From Candidatus Helarchaeota ASGARD archaeon Hel_GB_B (lineage in GTDB: Archaea > Asgardarchaeota > Lokiarchaeia > Helarchaeales > HEL-GB-B): DNA of 59,106 nt. The stretch spans positions 1 to 59,106 of the forward strand of contig SUPR01000007.1 of NCBI GenBank assembly GCA_005191425.1, written 5' to 3'. Each line of letters starts with the position of its first letter. Positions within the stretch are counted from its first letter, which is position 1. A model generated the notes under the pieces. It ran no database searches. It had not been told where the DNA came from and saw nothing but the letters and a program-made list of their open reading frames with translations. Both the position numbers and the translations under genes were made by a program. Shown here one piece after another: positions 8,760-18,052 of this stretch.

Positions 8760-9788
8760 ATGAAAGAAATAATTAAACAATTTAGGACAGATATTGGCAG
8801 CTTACCATCTCTAGAAAAGCATGATATCCGGCAGGTTTCAACGCATCATAATGCTGGGCCTAAAAACCATATGGATTTTGTTGAGTTAGATGCACAAGAA
8901 TCATATAAATTTCCATTAATTGAAGGACCTGGAATTATAAATTGTATGTGGTTTACACTCAGTCCCTATTGGCGAGGAATTACTGGTATACTATGGAACC
9001 TATATAAATTTATGAAATATAGCCAAATGGACTCAATTAAAAAAGTACTTATAAGGGTCTATTTCGATGATGAGAAAAGACCAAAAGTAGAATCTCCACT
9101 AGGTGATTTTTTTGGAGTTGGTTATGGAAAATATGTCCATTATCATTCAAAATATCTTGGTATGACAAGCGGAGGTTTTTTAAGCTATTTCCCTATGCCA
9201 TTTAGAAAATTTTGTCAAGTTGAAATTGTGAACACCCATCCTAAATATAAAATCAAAAATTTCTATGGTGCAATTACATATGAGAAATTAGAAACATTTC
9301 CAGAGAATTTCGGATATTTTTATGCCACTTATAACGAAGAAATACCTTGTAAAAAAGATATACCATATACTATATTAGATACAAATGGTGAAGGGCATTT
9401 TGTCGGGACTACATTAAATATGCAAGGATATTCAAGAGGACTTTGGAATGGAATGCTTTTAGGAATGTTTTTTTTAGAAGGAAATTTGAACATTTTTAAA
9501 GACGATGACCCTGATAATATACCTTCTTATGAATGTACGGGAACCGAAGATTATTTTTTATCTGGCTGGTATTTTAATAAGAACAAATTTTATGCCCCAC
9601 TTCACGGTGTAACTGTTAGAACTAGACGTTGGGATGCATTATTTAGCAGGAGCAGAGTGACTGCTTATAGATTTCATGAACCTCCTATTTCTTTTAATAA
9701 AAAAATTAGAATAATTATTCATCATGGGGAATTTGATCAAGTAAAATCTGATTATAGTAGCGTTGCTTATTATTATAAAAGAAGATAA
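8760..9788 (+). CDS. DUF2961/GH172-family glycoside hydrolase-like protein
   Basis: About 342 residues from ATG 8760 (TTG 8718 is in frame). Conserved DUF2961 features are present: an early W-F-T-L segment, F-G-V-G-Y-G-K-Y, and above all Y-E-C-T-G-T-E-D-Y-F followed by S-G-W-Y-F and R-F-H-E-P-P-I-S-F. DUF2961 proteins are now classed as GH172; characterised members act on alpha-D-fructofuranoside or arabinofuranoside links, with Glu residues as catalytic groups, one of them in or near the G-T-E-D segment. No secretion signal is visible, suggesting intracellular action on an imported or endogenous glycan. Length is somewhat short for the family but both ends look intact. Substrate is unknown. 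Confidence 0.78.
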   Translation: MKEIIKQFRTDIGSLPSLEKHDIRQVSTHHNAGPKNHMDFVELDAQESYKFPLIEGPGIINCMWFTLSPYWRGITGILWNLYKFMKYSQMDSIKKVLIRVYFDDEKRPKVESPLGDFFGVGYGKYVHYHSKYLGMTSGGFLSYFPMPFRKFCQVEIVNTHPKYKIKNFYGAITYEKLETFPENFGYFYATYNEEIPCKKDIPYTILDTNGEGHFVGTTLNMQGYSRGLWNGMLLGMFFLEGNLNIFKDDDPDNIPSYECTGTEDYFLSGWYFNKNKFYAPLHGVTVRTRRWDALFSRSRVTAYRFHEPPISFNKKIRIIIHHGEFDQVKSDYSSVAYYYKRR

Positions 9789-10223
9789 AACCTTTTTTAA
9801 TCAATCTGATCTTTTTCTTTTTAATCAATGTTTTTTCTAACAATATTTTTATCTATAGATTTTCATTTACTTCTATTAAATGGCTCATGTTTTTATGTTT
9901 TAAATAATATCGTCCATCTCTAAAAATAATCTTTTATTTTTTAGCAATATATGTGGAAATTCGGTATAATATTAATATGTTTAATAATTTCTTTATAATT
10001 GGAAATGGTCATTTTAATGCGTCATAGATAGTTTTAATCCTAATTTATGGATTATTGTTTAATTAGAATTTAATTTTAAATATTTTTTTTAAAAAAACAT
10101 TATTTTAAAAAAAGATTTAATTCCATTAAATATCTAGATTCAGATAAAATGGATTAAATTTAATCTATATTAAAATAAAAAGATTTTTTTATTATTTAAA
10201 ACTTTAATATTCTTTAAGTAATA
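9789..10223. other. intergenic region, no gene seen
   Basis: Very AT-rich sequence with long A and T runs. No reading frame, tRNA or clear repeat was found. The last 20 bases hold the Shine-Dalgarno-like GGTGAT before the M28 peptidase ATG. Confidence 0.5.
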
Positions 10224-10235
10224 GTGGTGATTTGT

Positions 10236-11516
10236 ATGAAAATAGATATTTCCCAAGAAGATTCAGAATATATGTATAATTTTATCGAAAGAATTATCGA
10301 TGACATAGGACCGCGAATGCCTGGCAGTACTAGTGAAGCTAAAGCAGCTAATATGATAAAAAAGGAGTTTGAGCAAGTATGTGATGAAGTTTCAATAGAA
10401 ACATTTAAATTTCATCCAAGGGCTTTTTTGGGCTGGCTAAAAATTGTTGTTATTTTAGTATTTATATCGCTTATTTCGTTCTTTTCTATTCCATTGTTCC
10501 AAGGAAATGCTTATTATTACGTTATATCGATTATATTAAGTTCAATCTCCGTAGGGATCAATATAATAGTATTTTTAATAGTCTGGAACGAGTTTTTTAA
10601 TTATAGAGAATATATTGATAGATTTTTTAAAGAAAAAGAGTCGGAGAATGTAATTGGAAAAATTAAAACAAAAGATGAATTAAAAAAAATTATTTTATTT
10701 GCGGGGCACCATGACAGCGCTTTACAATTTAACCTGTTAAGGTATCTAAAATATGGATATGTAATATTGCTTTTTATTGCATTAATCGTTTTGTTTTTAT
10801 GGATTGGATTATCGATTGTACAATTAATATTGTCCTTTTTTGGATTTCAAACAGTATTTCATAGATTTATGTTCTGGACTACTATTATAGCAATACCTTC
10901 ATTAGTGGGGTGCTATTTTTTTATATCTCCAGGAAAGATGGCTAATAAAGTTCCTGGGGCTGTTGATAACCTTTCTGCTGTTGCTACAGTTATCGGTTTA
11001 GGTAGGTACCTTAAAAAACACCCTGAAATTATTCCAAAAAATACGGAAATCCGGCTTGTATCATTTGGTAGTGAAGAAGCTGGTTTAAGGGGGGCATATC
11101 GATATGTTGCAAGACATCTTATAGAATTAAAGAAATATGACGCTGAACTTGTAAATATGGACGGTATAATGAGCAACTCTGCCATTCAAATATTCGAATA
11201 TGAGCCTACAACTAGAACTCGACACTCTAAGGAAGTTGTTCAAAAAATTCTTAAAGCAGCTGAATTAGTAGAGGCCCCAATCAAAAATTTCGGCGCTGGT
11301 ACACTTGAAAAAATTGTTGGTCAAATAAGCGGAGGTACTGATGCTGCAGCCTTCTCAAAAGCAAAAATTAAAGCTGCTAATATTAGTTCGATGGAATTTA
11401 CTAAATTCGTAAAATTTTATCATCAACCTTCTGACACAATTGACATGATACAAAAGGGTTCGTTAGAAAAAATATTGTCTATCCTTATTGGCTATTTGAT
11501 TAATGAATCAAAATAG
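10236..11516 (+). CDS. membrane-embedded M28-family metallopeptidase
   Basis: 426 residues from ATG 10236, preceded six bases upstream by GGTGAT; a GTG at 10224 is less likely. The five zinc/catalytic positions of the M28 aminopeptidase family are visible: A-G-H-H-D-S, P-G-A-V-D-N-L-S, S-F-G-S-E-E-A-G-L-R-G, N-M-D-G and, near the C-terminus, F-Y-H-Q-P-S-D-T. Two hydrophobic helices lie between the N-terminal segment and the first metal ligand, and two more lie between the first ligand and the bridging Asp, so the peptidase domain is split by four membrane spans. Such Fxna-like M28 membrane proteins occur in archaea. Substrate is unknown; the reaction is probably release of N-terminal residues from peptides at the membrane. 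Confidence 0.85.
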   Translation: MKIDISQEDSEYMYNFIERIIDDIGPRMPGSTSEAKAANMIKKEFEQVCDEVSIETFKFHPRAFLGWLKIVVILVFISLISFFSIPLFQGNAYYYVISIILSSISVGINIIVFLIVWNEFFNYREYIDRFFKEKESENVIGKIKTKDELKKIILFAGHHDSALQFNLLRYLKYGYVILLFIALIVLFLWIGLSIVQLILSFFGFQTVFHRFMFWTTIIAIPSLVGCYFFISPGKMANKVPGAVDNLSAVATVIGLGRYLKKHPEIIPKNTEIRLVSFGSEEAGLRGAYRYVARHLIELKKYDAELVNMDGIMSNSAIQIFEYEPTTRTRHSKEVVQKILKAAELVEAPIKNFGAGTLEKIVGQISGGTDAAAFSKAKIKAANISSMEFTKFVKFYHQPSDTIDMIQKGSLEKILSILIGYLINESK

Positions 11517-11802
11517 AATTTAGATACTAATTCAAAAATCTTTTTACTTCTTTATTTTTTATTCATTTTTATTGTAATATCCCTAAATATAATTTCTAAA
11601 TAATATGGTCTATGGTTTATAAAGAGTAGAACTCACTAACTTTAAAAAATCAAATTAATTTCTTTATTGTATTAGTCTATAATATCTAAAATTGATTGGT
11701 ATCGTATAGATTTAATTTTTAAAGTAAATATCTTGTTTTTTTTAGATTTTTATCTAAGGAGTTTAAATATTTTATTGCTCATAAAATACAAAAGAATCAG
11801 GC

Positions 11803-12192
11803 TTGGATATGTTTAACATTAATAAAATACAATCAATTATTAAAGATATGGTAATCGCCCAGCCAATAATTGATGGTATTGCATTAATGAGTAAAGATGG
11901 GCTTATTATACAATCTGCTTTAGAATATGCGAATGAAGACCTAATTGCAGCAGCTGGAGCAATTTTATATCATTTAGAAGTTAATTCCACCCAAGCATTA
12001 AAAAAAGGAAAAATGTAAATCATGTTTCTTAAAGGGAAAGATGGTTATTTAGTAGTTTCTGAAATTAATGATGAAATAGTATTGTTAATATCAACCAATT
12101 ACTCAAATATTCAAATAGGAACATTAATGTTCGAAGTAAAAGAAACGAATGAAAAATTAAAGAGTGTTTTAAAATACAAGATGGGGTTGTGA
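11803..12192 (+). pseudogene. Roadblock/LC7-domain protein interrupted by an in-frame TAA
   Basis: From TTG 11803 or ATG 11809 the frame encodes the first two thirds of a Roadblock/LC7 domain (I-D-G-I-A-L-M-S-K-D-G-L-I-I-Q-S; L-I-A-A-A-G-A-I-L). TAA at 12016-12018 stops it at residue 71. The same frame continues with M-F-L-K-G-K-D-G-Y-L-V-V-S-E-I and I-V-L-L-I-S-T-N to TGA at 12190-12192. K-G-x-D-G-Y-x-x-x-x-x-I is the expected second half of the domain, so one nonsense codon splits an otherwise intact protein of about 129 residues. Roadblock proteins in archaea partner with small GTPases, as MglB does with MglA. ATG 12022 could restart translation and give a two-piece protein. The 3' end overlaps the convergent membrane gene by 24 bp. 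Confidence 0.75.
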
Positions 12193-12969
12193 AAAAAACG
12201 CATATCCTAATGCAACAGAAAGAATACCATAACTGATTATTGAAATAATATTACCAATAAAAAAGAAAATGTTAAACCAAACTAATCGCTTTTCCTTGAA
12301 TGAAAAATGATATTTATACTTTTTTAATATTAGAATCACAATAATGGATATAATATATATTATCAAAAAAGTTTTTGAGCACTGTCCTTCAGCTAATGCT
12401 ATCCCAAACCCAGCACCAATAAGAAAACCCCAAATAGGAATGGAATATCTATCTAATTTTATCATTTGTCCTTGATCTTTATAATATTCAAAAATCATAA
12501 TCATAATAAAAAATCCAAAAATTCCAGAATGAATTAAATGGTGACCAAGGATTTCGTCTAACCAATAAATCAATACATCTTTAGGGTCAGGACTAGTCGG
12601 TTGAGTTTTTATCTCATTAAAAAGATTAGCCGTAAAATGGATTCCAACTCCTAAAATAGTAATTCCAATTAACAATAATGTAATTAATTTAAGTAAATTT
12701 GCGTATTTTAATTCTTTTTCATTAGGCATACTATCTAAAGTAGAATAAATCAAATAAAAGAAGATGATTATTAATGGAGTATTGAAAATTAGTTCTATTA
12801 TAGAAGATAAACTAATTTGAGTTGAAAAAAATTGAGTATAGCCTAAGCCCTCAGATATCGGGACTAAAAACGTAATTTGAATATTGAACCGTCCAACAAC
12901 CATTAATAATAAACCATAAACTGCATAAAAAAGTATTATATATGTTGAATATTTACTACTTTTGTCCAT
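12169..12969 (-). CDS. multi-pass membrane protein of an uncharacterised family
   Basis: 266 residues with about seven hydrophobic helices. Conserved polar residues lie in or next to the membrane spans: G-I-H in the third span, L-D-E-I-L-G-H-H before the fourth, and G-I-A-L-A-E-G-Q in a later one. The same motifs in the same order occur in the protein encoded at 53.8-54.7 kb (G-I-H; F-D-E-V-L-G-H; G-I-A-L-A-F-S-F-M-E-G-Q), so these are paralogues although they are distant in sequence. The buried His/Asp/Glu set suggests a metal site or a membrane hydrolase or transporter function, but no known family is recognised. The gene is monocistronic and convergent with the Roadblock gene. Confidence 0.75.
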   Translation of the reverse strand: MDKSSKYSTYIILFYAVYGLLLMVVGRFNIQITFLVPISEGLGYTQFFSTQISLSSIIELIFNTPLIIIFFYLIYSTLDSMPNEKELKYANLLKLITLLLIGITILGVGIHFTANLFNEIKTQPTSPDPKDVLIYWLDEILGHHLIHSGIFGFFIMIMIFEYYKDQGQMIKLDRYSIPIWGFLIGAGFGIALAEGQCSKTFLIIYIISIIVILILKKYKYHFSFKEKRLVWFNIFFFIGNIISIISYGILSVALGYAFFSQPHLVF

Positions 12970-13175
12970 TTTAATTATAACCTTTGAATTCTAAAAATTA
13001 TAAATTAATTGAATAACATTTTACTTATAATTTATAATTTTTCGTTATTGAAACTATTTATTTGAGATTTGTTTGAACAATATATATTTCATAAAACAAA
13101 TAGAATTTAGACATTTTTTAAAAAATCAAATAAACTATAGAGGTTATTCAAATGAAATTGGTCGTTTAAATGCTT

Positions 13176-13787
13176 TTATTTTGTTAGTTTAATAAAATTT
13201 TTAAGTAAATTTAATCCGGCAGAACTAGATTTCTCGGGATGAAATTGGACAAGATAGAGGTTATTTTTTTGAATGATTGATGGAAAATCGATGACATAAT
13301 TTGTAGTTGCGACAATATAATTTTCATTTTTTGGGACTCCAAAATAAGAATGAACAAAATAGAAATATGTATTTTCAGGTATTCCTTCAATAATTGGGGA
13401 TTCTCCATCTTTAATATTTATGGTGTTCCATCCCATATGTGGGACTGGTTCTGGGATATCTGGAAATCTAACAACTTCACCTTCAATAAAATTAAGTCCA
13501 TTAAATTCGCCTCCCTCATAACTTTTTGTAAAAAAAATCTGTAGGCCCAAGCATATCCCTAAAATAGGGCGGCCTGAACTTATGAAATCTTCAATAGCGG
13601 ACTTAAATGGTAAAATATTTTTTATAGCTATTTTGAAAGCCCCTACGCCTGGAATTACAAGTCCATCATAGTCAAATTTATTTGTTGGTTCTTCAATTAT
13701 ATCTACTTCAGCATTGGCTCTTTGTAATCCTCTTTTGATACTAAATAGATTACCCATTTTATAATCAATAATACAAATTTTAGTCAT
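13176..13787 (-). CDS. hisH: imidazole glycerol phosphate synthase, glutaminase subunit
   Basis: 203 residues, a class I glutamine amidotransferase. The nucleophile elbow G-I-C-L-G places Cys79, and F-H-P-E-K supplies His183 and Glu185 of the triad. The N-terminal D-Y-K-M-G-N-L and V-I-P-G-V-G-A-F are HisH signatures. It makes ammonia from glutamine and passes it to HisF, which closes the imidazole ring to give IGP and AICAR. Last gene of the his cluster (G-D-C-B-H), 27 bp after hisB. The hisF partner is not in this window. Confidence 0.95.
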   Translation of the reverse strand: MTKICIIDYKMGNLFSIKRGLQRANAEVDIIEEPTNKFDYDGLVIPGVGAFKIAIKNILPFKSAIEDFISSGRPILGICLGLQIFFTKSYEGGEFNGLNFIEGEVVRFPDIPEPVPHMGWNTINIKDGESPIIEGIPENTYFYFVHSYFGVPKNENYIVATTNYVIDFPSIIQKNNLYLVQFHPEKSSSAGLNLLKNFIKLTK

Positions 13788-13814
13788 AAGTTTACCTCAA
13801 ATTAAGTTCATGAT

Positions 13815-14393
13815 TTAAATTATGCCTTTTGTTGAAGGTACTTTATCTGAAATTCGTGGATCAATTTTTATCGCATTTCTTAAGCTAACAGCAAGTGCTT
13901 TATATATTGCTTCAATTTTATGATGGTCATCATTACCATGAAGTATAACTAGATGGAGATTTATCCCGGCATTTGAAGCAAAAGATTCAAAAAAGTGCTC
14001 TATCAAACTTACTGGCAAATCTTCAACTATATTATGCTCGCATTTTAATTCATGAATGCAATAACCTCTTCCACCAAGGTCGATAGCTACTTGGGCCAAT
14101 GATTCGTCCATTGGTATTAAGGCACTTCCAAACCGTATAATCCCTTTTTTATCGCCAAGTGCATTTTTTAAAGCTATACCAAAAGCAATCCCAACATCCT
14201 CAACTAAATGATGTTCTAAATCGCCATATGCCTTTAAATTTATATCAATTAATGAATGTTTGGATAAAGTGGTAAGCATATGTGTTAAAAATTTGTTATC
14301 AACTTTTATATCTGCTTTACCAATACCATCTAAATTTAATTCGACCACAATTTGGGTTTCTGAAGTATTTCTTTCAATTTTTGCAATTCTCAA
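13815..14393 (-). CDS. hisB: imidazoleglycerol-phosphate dehydratase
   Basis: 192 residues, the normal length of a monofunctional IGPD. Metal-binding repeats are visible: G-D-L-E-H-H-L-V-E-D in the first half and N-D-D-H-H-K-I-E-A in the second, plus the L-T-H-M-L and S-L-I-E-H-F-F-E-S-F segments. The enzyme removes water from IGP to give imidazole acetol phosphate, using two Mn ions per site. It carries no phosphatase domain, so histidinol-phosphatase must be encoded elsewhere. It follows hisC after 20 bp. Confidence 0.95.
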   Translation of the reverse strand: MRIAKIERNTSETQIVVELNLDGIGKADIKVDNKFLTHMLTTLSKHSLIDINLKAYGDLEHHLVEDVGIAFGIALKNALGDKKGIIRFGSALIPMDESLAQVAIDLGGRGYCIHELKCEHNIVEDLPVSLIEHFFESFASNAGINLHLVILHGNDDHHKIEAIYKALAVSLRNAIKIDPRISDKVPSTKGII

Positions 14394-14412
14394 TTAAACC
14401 ACAATATTTAAT

Positions 14413-15540
14413 TTATTGGAACAATTCTCCTAATAATTTCAAAATATATTGATTAGTCGAGTGGGTACTTACAGTTATTCTAAAACAATTATTTAAAAGA
14501 GGTAAATTACTTCTATCTCTAATTAAAATGTTTTGTGTTAAGAATTTATCTATTACATCTTTAATTTTAATTCGTTCATTATTCAGTCTAAGTAATATAA
14601 AATTTGTCTCTGAAGGATAGATATGCAGATCATCAAATTTGGAAAGTTCATTAATGAGCCAATCGCGTTCTGATTTGATTTCCTGAATTTTTGAGGCGAT
14701 ATAATTATAATTTTTATATAATTCTATAAGAAGAGCTTGTGCTACAGCATTAAAATTGTAAACTTTACGGATTGACCTTAAATATAAAATTATATCTGGG
14801 TCTCCAATAGCATATCCTGCTCTGATTCCTGCTAGACCCCAAGATTTACTGTAGGATTTTAAAATAATCAAATTATCGAATTTTTTTAACAAATCTGTAT
14901 CTTTATTAATTGAATAACTTGCAAAATCAACATATGCTTCGTCAATTACGAGAATTTTATCTGTATTTTCCAAAATTTCGGTAATTTCCTCAATTGAAAA
15001 CTGGTTTGCAGTCGGGTTATTTGGAGAACATATGAAAATAATTTTTGTATTTGGTTTAACATTTGCTATAATCTTTTCCGTGTCCAATTTAAAGTTTGGT
15101 TTAAGAAGAACAGGGGTATATGATGCTCCCATCATACTTGCAGAATATTTATACATACTAAAAGTCGGTTCGACTACAATTATGTCACTTTTATGGTCAA
15201 GGAACATTCGGATTATACAATCGATAAGATCGTCTGTACCATTTCCCATTATAATATTTTCAATCTTAATTTTCTCATTTTCTGCAATAATTTTTCTTAA
15301 TTCATAGGACTGTGGATCTGGATATCTTGTGATATCGATGTCTTTTATAGATTCTATTAATTTTGTTCTTAGCCAATTTGGTTCTATAAAATCATTTTCA
15401 TTTGCATCGACTTTTATAATAGAATTAGGTGAAATACCTCGCTGTTCAGCAAATATCGGGATAGAAATTTCGCCCACATATGGCTCGAAATCCTTTAAAT
15501 ATATACTTAATAAATTTGAATATTTTTTTTTAATGGTCAT
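14413..15540 (-). CDS. hisC: histidinol-phosphate aminotransferase
   Basis: 375 residues, a fold-type I PLP aminotransferase. K-S-Y-S-K-S-W-G-L-A-G-I-R-A-G-Y contains the Schiff-base lysine, S-P-N-N-P-T-A-N binds the cofactor and substrate, and V-I-D-E-A-Y-V-D-F gives the PLP ring-contacting Asp. It converts imidazole acetol phosphate to histidinol phosphate with glutamate as donor. Its ATG overlaps the hisD stop by four bases (ATGA), the classic sign of translational coupling. Confidence 0.93.
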   Translation of the reverse strand: MTIKKKYSNLLSIYLKDFEPYVGEISIPIFAEQRGISPNSIIKVDANENDFIEPNWLRTKLIESIKDIDITRYPDPQSYELRKIIAENEKIKIENIIMGNGTDDLIDCIIRMFLDHKSDIIVVEPTFSMYKYSASMMGASYTPVLLKPNFKLDTEKIIANVKPNTKIIFICSPNNPTANQFSIEEITEILENTDKILVIDEAYVDFASYSINKDTDLLKKFDNLIILKSYSKSWGLAGIRAGYAIGDPDIILYLRSIRKVYNFNAVAQALLIELYKNYNYIASKIQEIKSERDWLINELSKFDDLHIYPSETNFILLRLNNERIKIKDVIDKFLTQNILIRDRSNLPLLNNCFRITVSTHSTNQYILKLLGELFQ

Positions 15541-16829
15541 TCTGTTAACCTTCCATTTATTGCTTTTTTATGGGCATCAAACCCTTCAATTTCAGCTATT
15601 GGACTAATAATGTCCTTAAGATTATTAATTCCTTCCTTAGAACATTCTACAATTTGAATTCGTTTTATAAAGTCATAAGTAGAAAGTCCTGAATAAATTT
15701 TTGCCAGTCCACCAGTTGGTAATACATGATTCGTCCCTGCTGCATAATCTCCAACTGGTACTGGTGAATACTCGCCTAAAAAAACAGTGCCTGCATTCTG
15801 TACCATAGGCAAATATTTATCTGGGTCTTTAAGGTGTATTTCTAAATGTTCTGGTGCAATTTGATTACTTATTCTAAACATTTGTTCAACATTTTTAACA
15901 TAAATTAGATAACAATTTTTATCTAAAGATTTCTTAATAATATCCTTTCTTTTATATGAATCTAAATTAGTAGTAATATTCTGATTTACATTTTGAATAA
16001 GTTCCATTGAATTTGAAACTAAAAAAGTAAATGCATTTTTGTCATGTTCAGCTTGTGATAATAAATCGTCTGAGATATATTTAGGATTTGAATTTTCATC
16101 GGCAATAACAAGTATTTCACTTGGCCCAGCAGGTAAATCAATGGCCACATCTTGGTTAACCAAGATTTTAGCTATATTAACATAAACATTACCTGGCCCT
16201 ACAATTTTGTTCACCTTATTAATTGATTTTGTTCCGTATGCCATAGCTGCAATAGCTTGAGCACCCCCAATCTTGAATATATCTTTTATACCACATTCAT
16301 TTGCTGCCACAAGAATTGCTGGATGTATCTCTTTGTTTTTATTTGGTGGTGTAGTAATAATTATCTGTTTAACCCCTGCAACTTTTGCGGGTATCGCTGT
16401 CATTAAAACTGTAGACGGATATGGCGCACTTCCACCAGGAATATAGATCCCAACTCGTTCAAATGGTACTATAATCTGGCCAACTTTTACTCCTTTAGAT
16501 GTTTCAATGAAATTAAAATTTTGGACATGTGCTCTATGAAATTTTTCGATATTAATTTTAGCCAGTCTGATTGCTTGAATTATATTTGAATTAATTTTAG
16601 AATATGCTTCTTTAATTTCCGTTTCTTTTATTTTTAATTCATTTGGTTCTAATATTACATTATCAAATTTTCTTGTATATCTTAGACAAGCACTATCTCC
16701 GTCATTCTTAACTTCGTCCAAAATTTTCTTTACTATGTCTTGAAGGTTTCCATAAAAGGTTTTTCCCCTATTTGAAATTGATTCTAAAAATTTTTCGATT
16801 TCGTCATCATTTCTTAAAATTTTCACCAT
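15537..16829 (-). CDS. hisD: histidinol dehydrogenase
   Basis: 430 residues, typical length. Recognisable blocks are P-G-G-S-A-P-Y-P-S-T-V-L-M-T, K-I-G-G-A-Q-A-I-A-A-M-A-Y-G-T, G-P-G-N-V-Y-V, L-P-A-G-P-S-E-I-L-V, S-Q-A-E-H-D (zinc ligands Gln/His), Q-I-A-P-E-H-L (catalytic Glu-His) and G-D-Y-A-A-G-T-N-H-V-L-P-T. It oxidises histidinol to histidine in two NAD-dependent steps. It lies three bases after hisG and overlaps hisC. Confidence 0.96.
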   Translation of the reverse strand: MVKILRNDDEIEKFLESISNRGKTFYGNLQDIVKKILDEVKNDGDSACLRYTRKFDNVILEPNELKIKETEIKEAYSKINSNIIQAIRLAKINIEKFHRAHVQNFNFIETSKGVKVGQIIVPFERVGIYIPGGSAPYPSTVLMTAIPAKVAGVKQIIITTPPNKNKEIHPAILVAANECGIKDIFKIGGAQAIAAMAYGTKSINKVNKIVGPGNVYVNIAKILVNQDVAIDLPAGPSEILVIADENSNPKYISDDLLSQAEHDKNAFTFLVSNSMELIQNVNQNITTNLDSYKRKDIIKKSLDKNCYLIYVKNVEQMFRISNQIAPEHLEIHLKDPDKYLPMVQNAGTVFLGEYSPVPVGDYAAGTNHVLPTGGLAKIYSGLSTYDFIKRIQIVECSKEGINNLKDIISPIAEIEGFDAHKKAINGRLTE

Positions 16830-16832
16830 TTT

Positions 16833-17825
16833 TTAATCCCAACTTTCTTCCAATTCCGCAAATGAGGGTAAGATCTGACGTGGCTCATGGACAACAATTC
16901 CTTCGGCATATTTCCTTAATATTGGGAGCAATTCTATAAATTTGTCTTTTTGAATAATCGTATTAATAGCGCTCCAACCTTCTACACCAATTAAAGGCGC
17001 TATAGTTGGCTTTTTTAGAGCAGGTAACTTTTCAAGTAATTTTTTAATGTTCTGGTTTTTTATGTTTAAAAATATATGTAGTTTTTTACGTGCTTCGACT
17101 ACACCTTTTAATAATAGTGCAATATCTTTAATTTTTTCACGCTTCCATTCATCCTTCCATGAATCTAAGTTTGCAATTAATACGGCTGTAGACTCATTGA
17201 TTTTATCTATTATTTTTAGTTTATTTGCTTTAATTGTTGTACCTGTTTGCGTATTGTCAAAAATTGCTTCAGCATCTTCAGGTGGCTTGGCTTCTGTCGC
17301 ACCAAACGATAATATAATTTTAACTTTATCATTTTGTCCGATATTCCACCACGGCGTGATTATTTTTGGCTCTTTTTTACCAAATCTCTTTAAATACGTT
17401 TCATTGCTCATAATATACTGTTTACAACTAGCTAAATATTCGGTAAAGATCCGTACCTCTTTATTTTCATCTAAAAACTTATTTAATAAATCTGAAAGTG
17501 AATTTATATCATCCCATTCATCTGGCACTGCTAATACTAGCGTAATTCTACCATATTCTAAGTCCAATAGTTTCTTAACTTTTGCATTCGTTTCAATTAT
17601 CCAATCATTTCCAGTAATAGCAAGGTCATGAGCTTGTTGACTTATCATTAAAGGAATTTCCTGAGGTCTTAATATTTTAATTTCAATCTCCGGATCATTA
17701 CATCTTGGCCTATATGATCTTTTTCCATTTGAAATTATATACCCTGCCTTTTTTAATAGAGCCATCGTATCTTCCTGTAAAGAACCTTTAGGGATGGCAA
17801 ATTTTATTTTTCTTTCTACTGTCAT
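16833..17825 (-). CDS. hisG: ATP phosphoribosyltransferase, long form
   Basis: 330 residues. The catalytic domains show I-P-K-G-S-L-Q-E near the N-terminus, a central A-I-T-G-N-D-W block and a late catalytic-domain block E-A-I-F-D-N-T-Q-T-G-T-T. The C-terminal 80 residues (P-A-L-K-K-P-T-I-A-P-L near the end) form the ACT-like regulatory domain that binds histidine, so this is the HisG-L type that works without HisZ. It condenses ATP and PRPP, the committed and feedback-inhibited step. First gene of the his operon; the promoter must lie in the 228 bp upstream. Confidence 0.93.
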   Translation of the reverse strand: MTVERKIKFAIPKGSLQEDTMALLKKAGYIISNGKRSYRPRCNDPEIEIKILRPQEIPLMISQQAHDLAITGNDWIIETNAKVKKLLDLEYGRITLVLAVPDEWDDINSLSDLLNKFLDENKEVRIFTEYLASCKQYIMSNETYLKRFGKKEPKIITPWWNIGQNDKVKIILSFGATEAKPPEDAEAIFDNTQTGTTIKANKLKIIDKINESTAVLIANLDSWKDEWKREKIKDIALLLKGVVEARKKLHIFLNIKNQNIKKLLEKLPALKKPTIAPLIGVEGWSAINTIIQKDKFIELLPILRKYAEGIVVHEPRQILPSFAELEESWD

Positions 17826-18052
17826 TTACATTCACAACTCTTTTAATGAAAAATATATTAACTTTAAAAAATATTCGAAAATTGATGAAATCATCTGAAT
17901 TTTTTCATTCACAAATAGCATTTTTAATAAGATGAAGTAAATACCTTCTCAATGATTTCACCATTAAAATTGTAATTAAAAACACACGTGATAATATTTA
18001 AAATTTTCTGATTTATAGAAAACAATGAAAAAATAACAATTTTTATAATTTA

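Noticed and set aside
17047..17631. 194-codon plus-strand frame inside hisG
   Set aside because: Antisense to an unambiguous hisG; composition is that of a complementary-strand shadow.
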